DNA of 64,000 nt, taken from NCBI GenBank assembly GCA_964550795.1, contig CAZKBH010000002.1:1-64000 (forward strand), read 5' to 3'. Below, piece by piece: positions 7,710 through 16,556 of the stretch; position 1 is the first letter of the stretch, and each line of letters opens with the position of its first letter. This DNA is from M3007 sp964550795 (GTDB lineage: Bacteria > Bacteroidota > Bacteroidia > Chitinophagales > Saprospiraceae). The notes below the pieces were generated by a model that made no database searches, was not told the DNA's origin, and saw only the letters and a program-made list of their open reading frames with translations. Made by a program: the position numbers and the translations under genes.

Positions 7710-10286
7710 TCAAAAATCAAGTTTGAAACGCGCCCGAATGCCCCACTTGCTCACGCCGGGTAATTCGGTGTAGGTCAGGCGGCGCACGTAATCCACCCGG
7801 AACAATTTGAAGATGTTGGCAATGCCCACACTGGCTTCCATATAGGGCTTGTTTTCGAGGGTGTTGGTCACGGTGCGCCCTTGGTAATCTACCGGAAAAC
7901 GCAGCAGGCCATTGGAGTTGTCGGGACGGTTTGCATCGTCTAAACCACCGTACAAACCTTTAAAACTGGCCACTTCCCGCCACTTCAAGCGGCGCAGGAA
8001 GGGGATTTTGTTGAAGAAAAAACCGCCGAAATTGTGCTGAACATTGAGTGCGACATACTTATCGCTCGCAAATTCCAGGAAATTCATCAGGTTGTAGGCC
8101 TGTAATTGGTACGCGTAGGATTGGTTGGCCCGGTGTATTTCGAGGAGCGGGTAAGGCACCGTTCCAAACACCCTTCCGCCTTCCAGGGTCCAATCTGAAA
8201 TGCCCAGCGGCGCAAGAAAAAAGGTCTTGGTAATCTTAGCCGTCAGGGTTTGATAATTGTATTCCCCGTACAGGAAGTCCTTAATCCCTGCCTGAAAATT
8301 GACCTGAAAAATCGGGTATTTGTTGACAATCGGAATCCGGTAGGTCATGCCTTGATAAAATTTTTCGTTGGGCGCGTACCGAATGGATAAACCGACCGTC
8401 GCCGTAGCAATTTCGGCTTGATACTGCGTGGCATCCGCACCGGCTTGTTGATAGTCAAACAAAAGGATGCCGCCGGGGGTACGGCGCACTTGCCGAGCAG
8501 ACAGGGTGTAGCTCAGGCCGCGCCGCAATTCCCGTACATATTCGACATTTAAAGTGCGGTTGTACAGTATTTTATCGTTCACGCCCCTTTTGAAAGAGAG
8601 CAGAAAGTTATCCTCCTGCACAAACTGCAGACTTTCGCCAGGTATTTGAGTCTCGTTTTGGTATGAGACGGTCATCTGGTTCATCGGAAAGGCAAGTGGT
8701 TTTTTATTGGCAAATGCGTAGGTTAAGCCACCATAATATTTCCATTTCTCATCTCTGAAACCGTAGGCCACATAGCCCTCCATCAGGATGTTTTTGGCTA
8801 AACGACCATTGGTTCGCCCACCAATTCGGGGCCGAAACCCTTCCACCTGATTAAAACTGTAAAAGGTGTTTACTGGCCCAAGATCAAACCATTCGATGCT
8901 TTTGAAACCTGCCAACAGGAGTACCGCGACGTCCATCGTGCGGCGAAAAACGGGCACATTTTGAATGCTGTCCACCATTTTGTAAATCCCGGCCTCTGTT
9001 TTGGAAAGCGGGTTATGGCGGCGTTTTGCCCAAAAACTGGCGTCTCGTTGCGTGGAATTTTCCTCCACAAAAGTGTTGACGCGGGTTCGGAACAGGCTGT
9101 CGGGCAAAGGTTCGTCGAGCGCGTAGTTTTTATATGATACTGACTTCCGTCCCAGGATACTGCGCCCTTTTTCTGTTTTCACCAATTGGAAATCCATTGA
9201 AATTTCGTCCTTGGTCAACATGAGTCGGCGATGTTCACCAGCTCCAAAAAAGTTGAATTCCTGCTCCAAATGCAGGTCTGATACGAAGTTCAGATTGATT
9301 TGTTTGGAAATGCCCATCTGTACCTTCCGCACCGCGTAGCTGGAATCGAGTGCGATCAACATGTTGCCCACAAAGGCCAGGTCGTTTTTGTTGCTGGGGG
9401 CAAAAAACAGATCCACATATCGTTCACCTTGATATTCAACGGTATCAATGATGTAAAAACGGTACATCACCGGGGCTAAATTGGACAATGGGCCTACGAA
9501 CTGTGTACCCAGGAGATCTATTTTGGAATCGTAAATGTCAACGTTTTGGTAGAGGTTGTTGAGGTAGCTGGATACGCCGTCTTCTTCGAGATATCCTTTC
9601 AAACCCGTTTGCTGTTCGCCCGTGATGTATTCTTTTTCCGCTTGCGGGTTTTTGCGGTAATACACGTTCATCAGGCGTTCCCGGAGGTAAACCGGCAGGG
9701 CTACTTTGCCATTTACGGCGTTGGTATCCAGGTTTTCAAAAATAAATTGAAACTTGCGCAAAGACCGTCGGTTCCGAAATTTATCCGTGACGTTGTTGAT
9801 GTCCAATTGCAATTTTTCGTAGGCTTCGTAGCTGTAATAGTCCAGCCCTTGGCGGCGGTTTTGATCCTTGTTCGCGAATACCTTTCCAATGAGATCAACC
9901 GCTGGATTGTTTTTGCGGCGATATTTATCCGGACGAATTTCCACCTCGTTCAAAGTCACCGTAGCTTCCGAAAGTTGCACCACCAGCTCGTTGGATTCGC
10001 CGGGGTTTACTTGGACGGTCTCGGTTTTATACCCTACATACGACACAAATAATGTTCGCACGGGATGCGGTGTTTCGAGCAAAAAATTCCCATCCAGATC
10101 GGCGCGGGTGCCCAAGGCAGTATCTGCCACTTGTAAAGTTGCGTAGGGGAGGGTTTCGTTGTTGCGGGCATCCACCACTTTACCGTGGATGCGGGTATTA
10201 TTTTGTGCTACCAACCAGGCGGATACCAATACCATTGCCAAAGTCAGGAGGTGTTTCAAATGGGGATTGTTGGAAACAAAAATCAT
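7710..10286 (-). CDS. DUF5686 / carboxypeptidase-regulatory outer membrane protein
   Basis: An 858-residue outer-membrane protein. A signal region (about 1-28) is followed by a carboxypeptidase-D regulatory-like beta-sandwich (about 31-115, GKVVDARNNETLPYATLQV), as in many SusC-type proteins. The long remainder matches the DUF5686 family and ends in a beta-strand-rich part with a terminal aromatic (KLDF), typical of a beta-barrel. There is no TonB plug domain. The family is common in Bacteroidota and its cargo or role is unknown. It probably forms an operon with the DUF4833 gene. Confidence 0.8.
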   Translation of the reverse strand: MIFVSNNPHLKHLLTLAMVLVSAWLVAQNNTRIHGKVVDARNNETLPYATLQVADTALGTRADLDGNFLLETPHPVRTLFVSYVGYKTETVQVNPGESNELVVQLSEATVTLNEVEIRPDKYRRKNNPAVDLIGKVFANKDQNRRQGLDYYSYEAYEKLQLDINNVTDKFRNRRSLRKFQFIFENLDTNAVNGKVALPVYLRERLMNVYYRKNPQAEKEYITGEQQTGLKGYLEEDGVSSYLNNLYQNVDIYDSKIDLLGTQFVGPLSNLAPVMYRFYIIDTVEYQGERYVDLFFAPSNKNDLAFVGNMLIALDSSYAVRKVQMGISKQINLNFVSDLHLEQEFNFFGAGEHRRLMLTKDEISMDFQLVKTEKGRSILGRKSVSYKNYALDEPLPDSLFRTRVNTFVEENSTQRDASFWAKRRHNPLSKTEAGIYKMVDSIQNVPVFRRTMDVAVLLLAGFKSIEWFDLGPVNTFYSFNQVEGFRPRIGGRTNGRLAKNILMEGYVAYGFRDEKWKYYGGLTYAFANKKPLAFPMNQMTVSYQNETQIPGESLQFVQEDNFLLSFKRGVNDKILYNRTLNVEYVRELRRGLSYTLSARQVRRTPGGILLFDYQQAGADATQYQAEIATATVGLSIRYAPNEKFYQGMTYRIPIVNKYPIFQVNFQAGIKDFLYGEYNYQTLTAKITKTFFLAPLGISDWTLEGGRVFGTVPYPLLEIHRANQSYAYQLQAYNLMNFLEFASDKYVALNVQHNFGGFFFNKIPFLRRLKWREVASFKGLYGGLDDANRPDNSNGLLRFPVDYQGRTVTNTLENKPYMEASVGIANIFKLFRVDYVRRLTYTELPGVSKWGIRARFKLDF

Positions 10287-10408
10287 TGCCGAGGCATTTT
10301 TCAGTTTTAAGTGTGTACTTAGGATTAGGGTTTGGGTATAAAAAAGGCGTAGTGTGCGCTAGAAAAGCAAAAAGGCAACATGCCCAAATTTCTTTTCAAA
10401 AGCTTCGC

Positions 10409-11410
10409 TTAGAGCCAACCAGCCTGGCGGTACCAAGCCACGGTATGCTCCATACCGCGATACAGATCAAATTCAGCTTTGTATTGTAAATCCTCAAAAA
10501 GTGGGCTGGCATCGCAATGCCAGTTCTCGGCGGCCAGCTCAGAAAGTTTGTCCCGATTGAGCGGGGAAGGTTTCTTTTTCCAGCGACCAATCGTTTCAGA
10601 AATACCAGCTACTTGCCGAATTAAACCCAATGGAAGTTTGATTTTTAAGGTTTTTTTGCCACCCAATGCCGCCCGAATGGCTTCGCTGAGGATTTCCGTG
10701 GTATAAAATTGGCCATCCGAGAGGATGAATTTTTGGTGTTTTACAGGTTTGCCACTTTCGAGAATATGTAAAATCGCTCCAGCAACATCGGCTGCATGGA
10801 TAAAGCTCAAGCGTTGGGAATTTCGGCCAATATTCAATTCCAAACCCATTTTGGCCATGCGGATCACGGTCAAAATGTCCCGTTCCCAAGGCCCGTACAC
10901 AGCGGTAGGTTGTACCACCACCCAGGGAAATTCGGGCCCTAAAGATTCGAGATATAGCTCTGTTTGGCGTTTGCTTTCCCCATAAGTGGTCAGCGGGCTG
11001 GGAATTTGGTCGCGTTGTATCATCTTGTTTCCCAGCGGCGCGGCTCCTAAGGCAGCCAAACTGCTGACGAACAAAAATTGGTCGGGCAGCAGGCCCGGAC
11101 TCTGCAAAGCGGTCGTGAGCCGGCGCGTATTTTCGGTATTCCCTTCCCGGTACCCCTCATGCGTGAGGGCTTTGGTCACGCCTGCATTGTGGATGACCCA
11201 ATCAAAACGTCCCGCTTTTTGCAGTCGCTCGGTCAGGGTGTCCAGGTTTTCAAGCGGCAAATCCAACAGGGTCAATCGGGGATCGCTCAGCCGGGTACGG
11301 TCGCTACTGGGGCGCAGGGCGGCTGTGACCTGATGCCCGTGTTTCAATGCCCGTTCTACGAGGTAACCGCCGATGAAACCACTGGCTCCAGTAATGAGAA
11401 TGCGTGCCAT
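10409..11410 (-). CDS. Extended SDR, candidate ceramide reductase (CerR-like)
   Basis: A 333-residue NAD(P)-dependent epimerase/dehydratase-type protein. The Rossmann nucleotide-binding motif GASGFIGG is at residues 8-15, and the catalytic tyrosine-lysine pair is in TYGESKR (about 141-147). It is the last gene of a compact operon with an alpha-oxoamine synthase and a GNAT-like protein. In Caulobacter, ceramide is made by Spt, a GNAT-fold ceramide synthase and an epimerase-like reductase (CerR), so this gene is the natural candidate for reducing the 3-keto group. That role is inferred from the neighbourhood; the family alone would allow many substrates. Confidence 0.75.
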   Translation of the reverse strand: MARILITGASGFIGGYLVERALKHGHQVTAALRPSSDRTRLSDPRLTLLDLPLENLDTLTERLQKAGRFDWVIHNAGVTKALTHEGYREGNTENTRRLTTALQSPGLLPDQFLFVSSLAALGAAPLGNKMIQRDQIPSPLTTYGESKRQTELYLESLGPEFPWVVVQPTAVYGPWERDILTVIRMAKMGLELNIGRNSQRLSFIHAADVAGAILHILESGKPVKHQKFILSDGQFYTTEILSEAIRAALGGKKTLKIKLPLGLIRQVAGISETIGRWKKKPSPLNRDKLSELAAENWHCDASPLFEDLQYKAEFDLYRGMEHTVAWYRQAGWL

Positions 11411-11413
11411 ACT

Positions 11414-12583
11414 TTAGAGCGCTTTTTCGTAAATCCGATGTTTTCGATACACTTTTCCCTGAATTTGCAAGAGCGCCCGGTTCATCAAATCATTGTTTTC
11501 CAAGATCCAGGAGGCTTCTGCGCGTTGAATTCCTTTGCGCTGCGCTGCCTGATAGGTGCGTACGTAAAAGCACACATCCAGCCCGCTGCGGCGGTATTCC
11601 GGCAAAATGCCGAGGGCAACTACCCGCAGGGTTTTGATTGATTTTTTGCCAAAAAGGAATTTGAACAAGCCGGTCGGGAACAAGCGCCCGCGGGGTATTT
11701 TGATAAAAACTTCGTTGAGATTGGGCACCGTGAGGGCAATCCCGATGGTTTTTCCGTCTTTTTCAGCGAAATAAACCAAATCCGGATCCAGTGCCATTTT
11801 CAAATCCTTCCCCATTTGGCGAACTTCAGCCTCGGTCATGGGTACAAACCCAAGGTTTTGATCCCAGGAAGCGTTGTAAATAGGAAGAAACCGGTTCACC
11901 TCTTCCTCAAAATGCTTCATGTCAATGGTCCGAATCGTGATGCCTCTTTGAGCGAGTCGGTTTTCCAGTTGTTGACTGAGGTCCGTCAGTTTAGAGCTGA
12001 GGTTTTTCGGGAAAAACTCATAACTGAGCAAATCTGTATTTTTTACAAACCCGTATCGCTCCAGCAAGTCCGCGTAATAGGGAAAATTGTAGGTCGTGAG
12101 TACATAGGGTGGCTCGTCAAAATTTTCGATGAGCAGGCCGCAGGTTTCATTGGTGGACAAATTGGTTGGCCCCAACACACGATCCAGACCTTGCTGGCGT
12201 AGCCAATCCACGGCAGTATCGAGCAAGGTTTTGGCAACCGAATAATCGTTGATTACATCAAAAAAGCCAAAAAATCCAGCTTTTTCGCCTGTAAATGCAT
12301 TGTAATTCCGATTGTTGATGGCTGCAATCCGCCCCAAAATTTTCCCTTGAGCAGAACGTGCCAGGAAATACGCCGCAGCGGAATGTTGAAAAAACGGGCT
12401 TTTTTTCCGGTTCAACAAAGCCTCTTGCGCCATAAAAAGTTCGGGCACATAGTTCGGGTCGCCTGCGTACAGATCGTGCGGAAAGTCAATGAATTGCTTC
12501 AATGCTTTGCTGCCTTCAACCAGTTCAATCTGAATGGTTTGCGTGGCAGATTCGGGCGGCTCGAGGGCAGTCGCGTTTTTCAT
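11414..12583 (-). CDS. GNAT-like acyltransferase, candidate bacterial ceramide synthase
   Basis: A 389-residue protein of the large GNAT-like type with the signature LYAGDPNYVPEL (about 38-49), a PFFQHS segment (about 63-68) and a region GPTNLSTNETCGLL (about 139-152) typical of this family. Its ATG overlaps the stop of the upstream synthase gene by four bases, and its stop lies three bases before the SDR start, so translation is probably coupled. In Caulobacter a protein described as GNAT-fold N-acylates the sphingoid backbone. The same activity is proposed here by operon context; no substrate evidence is visible in the sequence itself. Confidence 0.72.
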   Translation of the reverse strand: MKNATALEPPESATQTIQIELVEGSKALKQFIDFPHDLYAGDPNYVPELFMAQEALLNRKKSPFFQHSAAAYFLARSAQGKILGRIAAINNRNYNAFTGEKAGFFGFFDVINDYSVAKTLLDTAVDWLRQQGLDRVLGPTNLSTNETCGLLIENFDEPPYVLTTYNFPYYADLLERYGFVKNTDLLSYEFFPKNLSSKLTDLSQQLENRLAQRGITIRTIDMKHFEEEVNRFLPIYNASWDQNLGFVPMTEAEVRQMGKDLKMALDPDLVYFAEKDGKTIGIALTVPNLNEVFIKIPRGRLFPTGLFKFLFGKKSIKTLRVVALGILPEYRRSGLDVCFYVRTYQAAQRKGIQRAEASWILENNDLMNRALLQIQGKVYRKHRIYEKAL

Positions 12584-13806
12584 GCCAGTTCGAGGTTTGG
12601 ACTTTCCAGACTTTCCGTTTCGTTCAGTCCAAGTAATTGGGCATTGTGGTACATGATCTCCACCGCACGGTCAATTTGCGCGAAAGAATGGGTGGCCATG
12701 AGTGAAAAACGAATCAGCGAATCGGTACTCCTTACCGCAGGTGACACGACGGGATTTACAAACACTCCATCATCTGCCATCATGCGGGCAAACTGGAATG
12801 TTTTGTGGTTGTCGCGGATATAAATGGGCAAAATGGGCGATTGGGTGTGGCCAATTTCAAAGCCTGCGCTTTTTAATTGATCCATCGCATAATGCGTGTT
12901 TTGCCACAGTTTTTCGATGCGTTCGGGTTCGCTTCGGATAATTTCGAGCGCGGCCAGTGCACTTGCGGCAGACGACGGGGTCATACTGGCACTAAAAATA
13001 AGGGCGCGGGAATTGTGTTTCAGGTAGTTAATCATGTCGTGGTCAGCCGCGACAAAACCGCCCAAAGAGGCCAGGGATTTTGAAAATGTGCCTACGATGA
13101 GGTCCATTTTGTCTTGCATCCCAAAGTGATCGCCCGTGCCGCGTCCGCCGCGTCCAATAACCCCGACGGCGTGTGCATCGTCCACAATCACTGTGGCGTC
13201 GTATTGTTCGGCTAGTTTGGTAATGCCCGGCAGGTTAGCGATATCGCCTTCCATGCTGAAAATCCCGTCCATGACGATGATTTTGGAGCCATTTCCTTCT
13301 ACCCGGCGCAGTTGTTTTTCGAGCGCATCCATGTCGTTGTGACGGTATTTCATCACTTTCCCGAAAGACAATCGGGTGCCGTCAATAATGGAAGCGTGCA
13401 CCAATTCATCAATAAAAATGTAGTCGTTGCGGCTTGCCAGGGGCGCAATGGCGCCCAGATTTGCCTGAAAACCAGTGCTATACAACAACACGGCTTCTTT
13501 TTGCAGGTAATCCGCAAGGGCTTCTTCTAGTTCGATGTGAATTTTGAGGGTACCGTTCAAAAAACGGGATCCGGCACATCCGGTGCCGTATTGAAGTACG
13601 GCGCGGTTGGCGGCCTCTTTGAGTTTGGGGTGATTGGTGAGTCCGAGGTAACTATTTGATCCAAACATGAGCGCGGGCTTGCCGTCTATGATCACTTCGG
13701 TGTCTTGCTCGGATTCAATGACGCGGAAATATGGGTATAAATTGGCTTCTTTTAACTGGTCGGCGACATCGTAGCTGCGAATCCTTTGGAGTAGGTTTTG
13801 GTCCAT
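12580..13806 (-). CDS. Alpha-oxoamine synthase, probable serine palmitoyltransferase
   Basis: A 408-residue PLP-dependent enzyme of the alpha-oxoamine synthase family, which condenses an amino acid with an acyl-CoA. The PLP lysine is K243 in GTFSKSLASLGG, the cofactor aspartate/histidine motif is DDAH (209-212), and H137 (ELVHAS) is the ring-stacking histidine. Family alternatives are glycine C-acetyltransferase and 8-amino-7-oxononanoate synthase. The GTFSKS-LASLGG region and the following GNAT and SDR genes favour serine palmitoyltransferase, the first step of sphingolipid synthesis. No biotin or threonine catabolism genes are near. Confidence 0.75.
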   Translation of the reverse strand: MDQNLLQRIRSYDVADQLKEANLYPYFRVIESEQDTEVIIDGKPALMFGSNSYLGLTNHPKLKEAANRAVLQYGTGCAGSRFLNGTLKIHIELEEALADYLQKEAVLLYSTGFQANLGAIAPLASRNDYIFIDELVHASIIDGTRLSFGKVMKYRHNDMDALEKQLRRVEGNGSKIIVMDGIFSMEGDIANLPGITKLAEQYDATVIVDDAHAVGVIGRGGRGTGDHFGMQDKMDLIVGTFSKSLASLGGFVAADHDMINYLKHNSRALIFSASMTPSSAASALAALEIIRSEPERIEKLWQNTHYAMDQLKSAGFEIGHTQSPILPIYIRDNHKTFQFARMMADDGVFVNPVVSPAVRSTDSLIRFSLMATHSFAQIDRAVEIMYHNAQLLGLNETESLESPNLELA

Positions 13807-13870
13807 TGCCTTGTTGTTTGATGATGTGAAATGCGGGGAAGGAGGTTCAGAAATCTGGCTAACCTTTGTA

Positions 13871-13878
13871 CAAAGTTA
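13871..13878 (-). promoter_or_regulatory. Candidate -7 box for the ceramide operon
   Basis: On the minus strand the sequence reads TAACTTTG, a match to the Bacteroidota -7 element TAnnTTTG, 65 bases upstream of the synthase start. No convincing -33 TTTG is found at the usual distance, so this is a weak prediction. The rest of 13807-14357 holds no gene that I can support. Confidence 0.4.
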
Positions 13879-14297
13879 GTGGATGGATTTAACATTTAAC
13901 TATTTAGGAACGTGTGAATAACAACTTGTTACTTCGTTAAACCGTAAACAAGAACAGCGTATGTTGATTTAAGTTGAATCGTCTCACCAAGGATTTTAGG
14001 AGCAAAAAAGAGTTGAATTTGCCTAAATTTTTGCAGAAATGCTTTCAGATGGGGTGTTTCTTTGAAAAAATGGCAATTTCTGACGCTCATATTTGGCCAC
14101 AAAATTCAATACGCTGAGCCGTCGTTTCCGACGATTGGGTGGTATTTTTCGACGGGTGAATGGCGGCAGCCTTCGAGAAAACAAGCCTTTTTCATGGACT
14201 AGATTTCGAAGCAAAAATACATTGTTTATTAAAGCAGAACGCGCAGGCATCGCAATAAATCTAATTTTAGTCCAGGCACAGTGGCTTAATGCAGGTC

Positions 14298-14388
14298 GGG
14301 AGTGTTCAGAAAAGTGTGGCACACCTCGACTATCACGTTGATTATCAGTACTCAAATTTAGGTGTGCCACACATTTCTGAACACTCCC
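14298..14388. repeat. 29-bp inverted repeat at the end of a glycosyltransferase gene
   Basis: The arms 14298-14326 (starting GGGAGTGTTCAG) and 14360-14388 are complementary with one mismatch over 29 bases, separated by 33 bases. The right arm contains the last codons and stop of the glycosyltransferase gene (C-terminus FRNVWHT). The arms are too long for an ordinary terminator and no T-run follows, so a small palindromic mobile element is possible. Confidence 0.75.
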
Positions 14389-15563
14389 CGCAGGTCGCCC
14401 GTTTGAAGCGAATGAAAATGCGTGTAATATGCCGCCGTCATCTTGTCCCAGCCAAAATGCTCCAAAACATATTGTCTGGCAGAAGCGCCAAAAGCGTGAA
14501 CGGAATCCGAATCACGCAGTAAAATTCCCAGCGATTCTACCCATGCAGCAGGGGCCTTTGTGGGGATCAAATAGCCGTTTTTTTGGTGCTGTACTGCATC
14601 CGTGATTCCTTCCAATCGGGCAGCAAACACCGGCAGCCCGCAAAGATTTGCCTCGAGGCAGACCAAACCAAAACCTTCCATGTCGCCCGCTACAGGAATA
14701 TTGGGCATGACAAAAGCATCGGCCGCCGCCATGATTTGCAGGATGTGGGAGAAGGGGAGTTTGCCCAAATGGTACACCCGGCCTTGCAAATCAGGCGCTT
14801 GTAACCGCGCGCGCAGCGTATCCTCGTCGGAAGGCATCCCGAACATCAATTCCAATTGTTTTCGAGTTTTTTTGGGCAAAATATCCATTAAAAGTGCCGA
14901 AAAAGGCCGTTTAGCCCGAAATGGGCCAATCATCAAGACTCGAAAATCGGACGGAAGTTTGGGCAATACTTCCTTCAAAAACCAGGAAAATCCCTTGCGT
15001 AAAACCGGACGCCCCATCATCACCAGTACTTTTTTGCCCGTCATAAGGGGCTGATATTTTTCCAGAAAAACCTGCCGGGCCGCCGCATCGGGTTTAAAAA
15101 ACGCGATGTCGTGGTCCACGCCATTGGGGATAACCGTGATTTTTTCGGGATCCAGTCCACGTTCCACGCAGGCTTGAGCCGTTGCCTGACTCACTGCAAT
15201 GATGGACTGAAAATGCCGAAAACGCGGCAGGATTTTCTTTTGAAAAAAGGCATTGGGGAATACCACATCCAATCCATGCAGGGTCACGCTGCGGATCAGG
15301 TGCGGGAAATCCTGCTCGCCGGAACAAAAGGAGGCTGCAAGTCCGTCATTAAAATGCAAGATGGAAATGCCCGGGTGCTGGCGGAGTTTTTCACGGATGC
15401 GCCGTTTCAACAAAGCAAAAAAACGAACTTTTGACTCCGAGCCATCGCAGCAGAGCAGATGGACTTGGGCATATTTTCGCATGCCCTGGGTAAGTTCAAA
15501 ACTCTGCTTTTCCATGCCGCCAATGGAGGGCGGGTACTTGTGGGTTATAAAAAGTATCTCCAT
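14358..15563 (-). CDS. Family 4 glycosyltransferase (GT-B)
   Basis: A 401-residue retaining glycosyltransferase of the GT4 type. The N-terminal Rossmann half begins ILFITHKYPPSIGGMEKQS, which contains the usual glycine-rich acceptor loop. The C-terminal half has GRPVLRKGFSWF (start of the donor domain) and the E-x7-E segment around EGFGLVCLEANLCGLP. It uses a nucleotide sugar on an unknown acceptor, probably a lipid. It is last in a three-gene unit with a flippase-like protein and a second GT4, six bases from the next gene. The C-terminus runs into an inverted repeat, so the last few residues may be foreign. Confidence 0.85.
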   Translation of the reverse strand: MEILFITHKYPPSIGGMEKQSFELTQGMRKYAQVHLLCCDGSESKVRFFALLKRRIREKLRQHPGISILHFNDGLAASFCSGEQDFPHLIRSVTLHGLDVVFPNAFFQKKILPRFRHFQSIIAVSQATAQACVERGLDPEKITVIPNGVDHDIAFFKPDAAARQVFLEKYQPLMTGKKVLVMMGRPVLRKGFSWFLKEVLPKLPSDFRVLMIGPFRAKRPFSALLMDILPKKTRKQLELMFGMPSDEDTLRARLQAPDLQGRVYHLGKLPFSHILQIMAAADAFVMPNIPVAGDMEGFGLVCLEANLCGLPVFAARLEGITDAVQHQKNGYLIPTKAPAAWVESLGILLRDSDSVHAFGASARQYVLEHFGWDKMTAAYYTHFHSLQTGDLRGVFRNVWHT

Positions 15564-15569
15564 GATATG

Positions 15570-16556
15570 TTACGAAAGGGCCGGGCGTTTACGGAAATAC
15601 AACACATAAACGAGCAAACTTAACAGAATCCAGGCCAATTGCCGCGCTCGGCGCAGAATAGAAACCGTGATCCAGATCGTGCCGCCCGTTACCCCGATGA
15701 TGCCGAGCATGACTTTGTTGCCGTATTCTTCCACCCCGATTTGGCCGGGAATAAATGCGCCGATGGATTTAAAAACAATCACCCCCATATCCACTAGTAT
15801 GGCCTTTGCAAGGGTGGTTTTGATGCCTAAAAAAAGTAAAATAAAGTAAAATTCCATCGCGCCCACCACCCAGTGCAGGAGGGATGCGAGGAAGGACAAA
15901 AGCATGGCCCGTTTGTTTTCCCGATTAAACGTGCGGAGTTCAGACCACAGCTCCGCGACGAAACCCCGCGCTTTTTGCAAGGAATCCAGGATGCGCAAGC
16001 GCCGCAAAATCCGTTTCAGCACCCTCCGAACTTTTGGCATTTTCCACAACAAAAACACCGCTAATATCCCAATGGGTAGTAGGCTCCACCACAAGATTTG
16101 GGGGCCAATTCCGCTGAAATCCTTGACCGTGACGCTCAAAAACCAAACTCCGACGATGAGCATCATCAACAGTTGACTCAGAATGGTGAGTGCGCGCGAC
16201 AGCAAAATGGAATGTAACGCCTGCCGATGGTTGACCCCGAGCGCACGCAGCATGTAAATTTTCATCGCTTCCCCGCCGATTACACTGGTCGGGTTGAGGA
16301 TTGCGACGTTTTCGCCAATCTGACGGATCCAGAATAGTTTCCAGCCGGAGACTTTTCCCGCGTTTGGGGGCAAACAGTACCGCCAGGCCACCACGCTGAG
16401 CCAGGCTGACACCGCAGTGATGCCCATGAGGGTTAAAAAATTAAAACCAACTTTTCTGACGGAATCGAATACCCCCTGCCAATCCGTTGCCCGGACAAAA
16501 AAAGCCAAAAAAATGAGCACCAGTAGGGTTAAGGCTACTTTTAGGTATGTTTTCAT
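15570..16556 (-). CDS. Lysylphosphatidylglycerol synthase/flippase-like integral membrane protein (UPF0104)
   Basis: A 328-residue protein with about eight hydrophobic segments and the UPF0104/LPG-synthase transmembrane-region architecture (no catalytic LPG synthase domain). The segment NVAILNPTSVIGGEAMKIY (about 89-107) is the conserved glycine- and glutamate-containing motif of the family. Such proteins are linked to lipid flipping or glycolipid handling next to glycosyltransferase genes. Its start overlaps the stop of the neighbouring GT4 by four bases, so the two are translationally coupled. Confidence 0.8.
   Translation of the reverse strand: MKTYLKVALTLLVLIFLAFFVRATDWQGVFDSVRKVGFNFLTLMGITAVSAWLSVVAWRYCLPPNAGKVSGWKLFWIRQIGENVAILNPTSVIGGEAMKIYMLRALGVNHRQALHSILLSRALTILSQLLMMLIVGVWFLSVTVKDFSGIGPQILWWSLLPIGILAVFLLWKMPKVRRVLKRILRRLRILDSLQKARGFVAELWSELRTFNRENKRAMLLSFLASLLHWVVGAMEFYFILLFLGIKTTLAKAILVDMGVIVFKSIGAFIPGQIGVEEYGNKVMLGIIGVTGGTIWITVSILRRARQLAWILLSLLVYVLYFRKRPALS

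Noticed and set aside
14023..14370. 115-residue frame on the minus strand
   Set aside because: Overlaps the inverted repeat and has basic, low-quality sequence without a domain.
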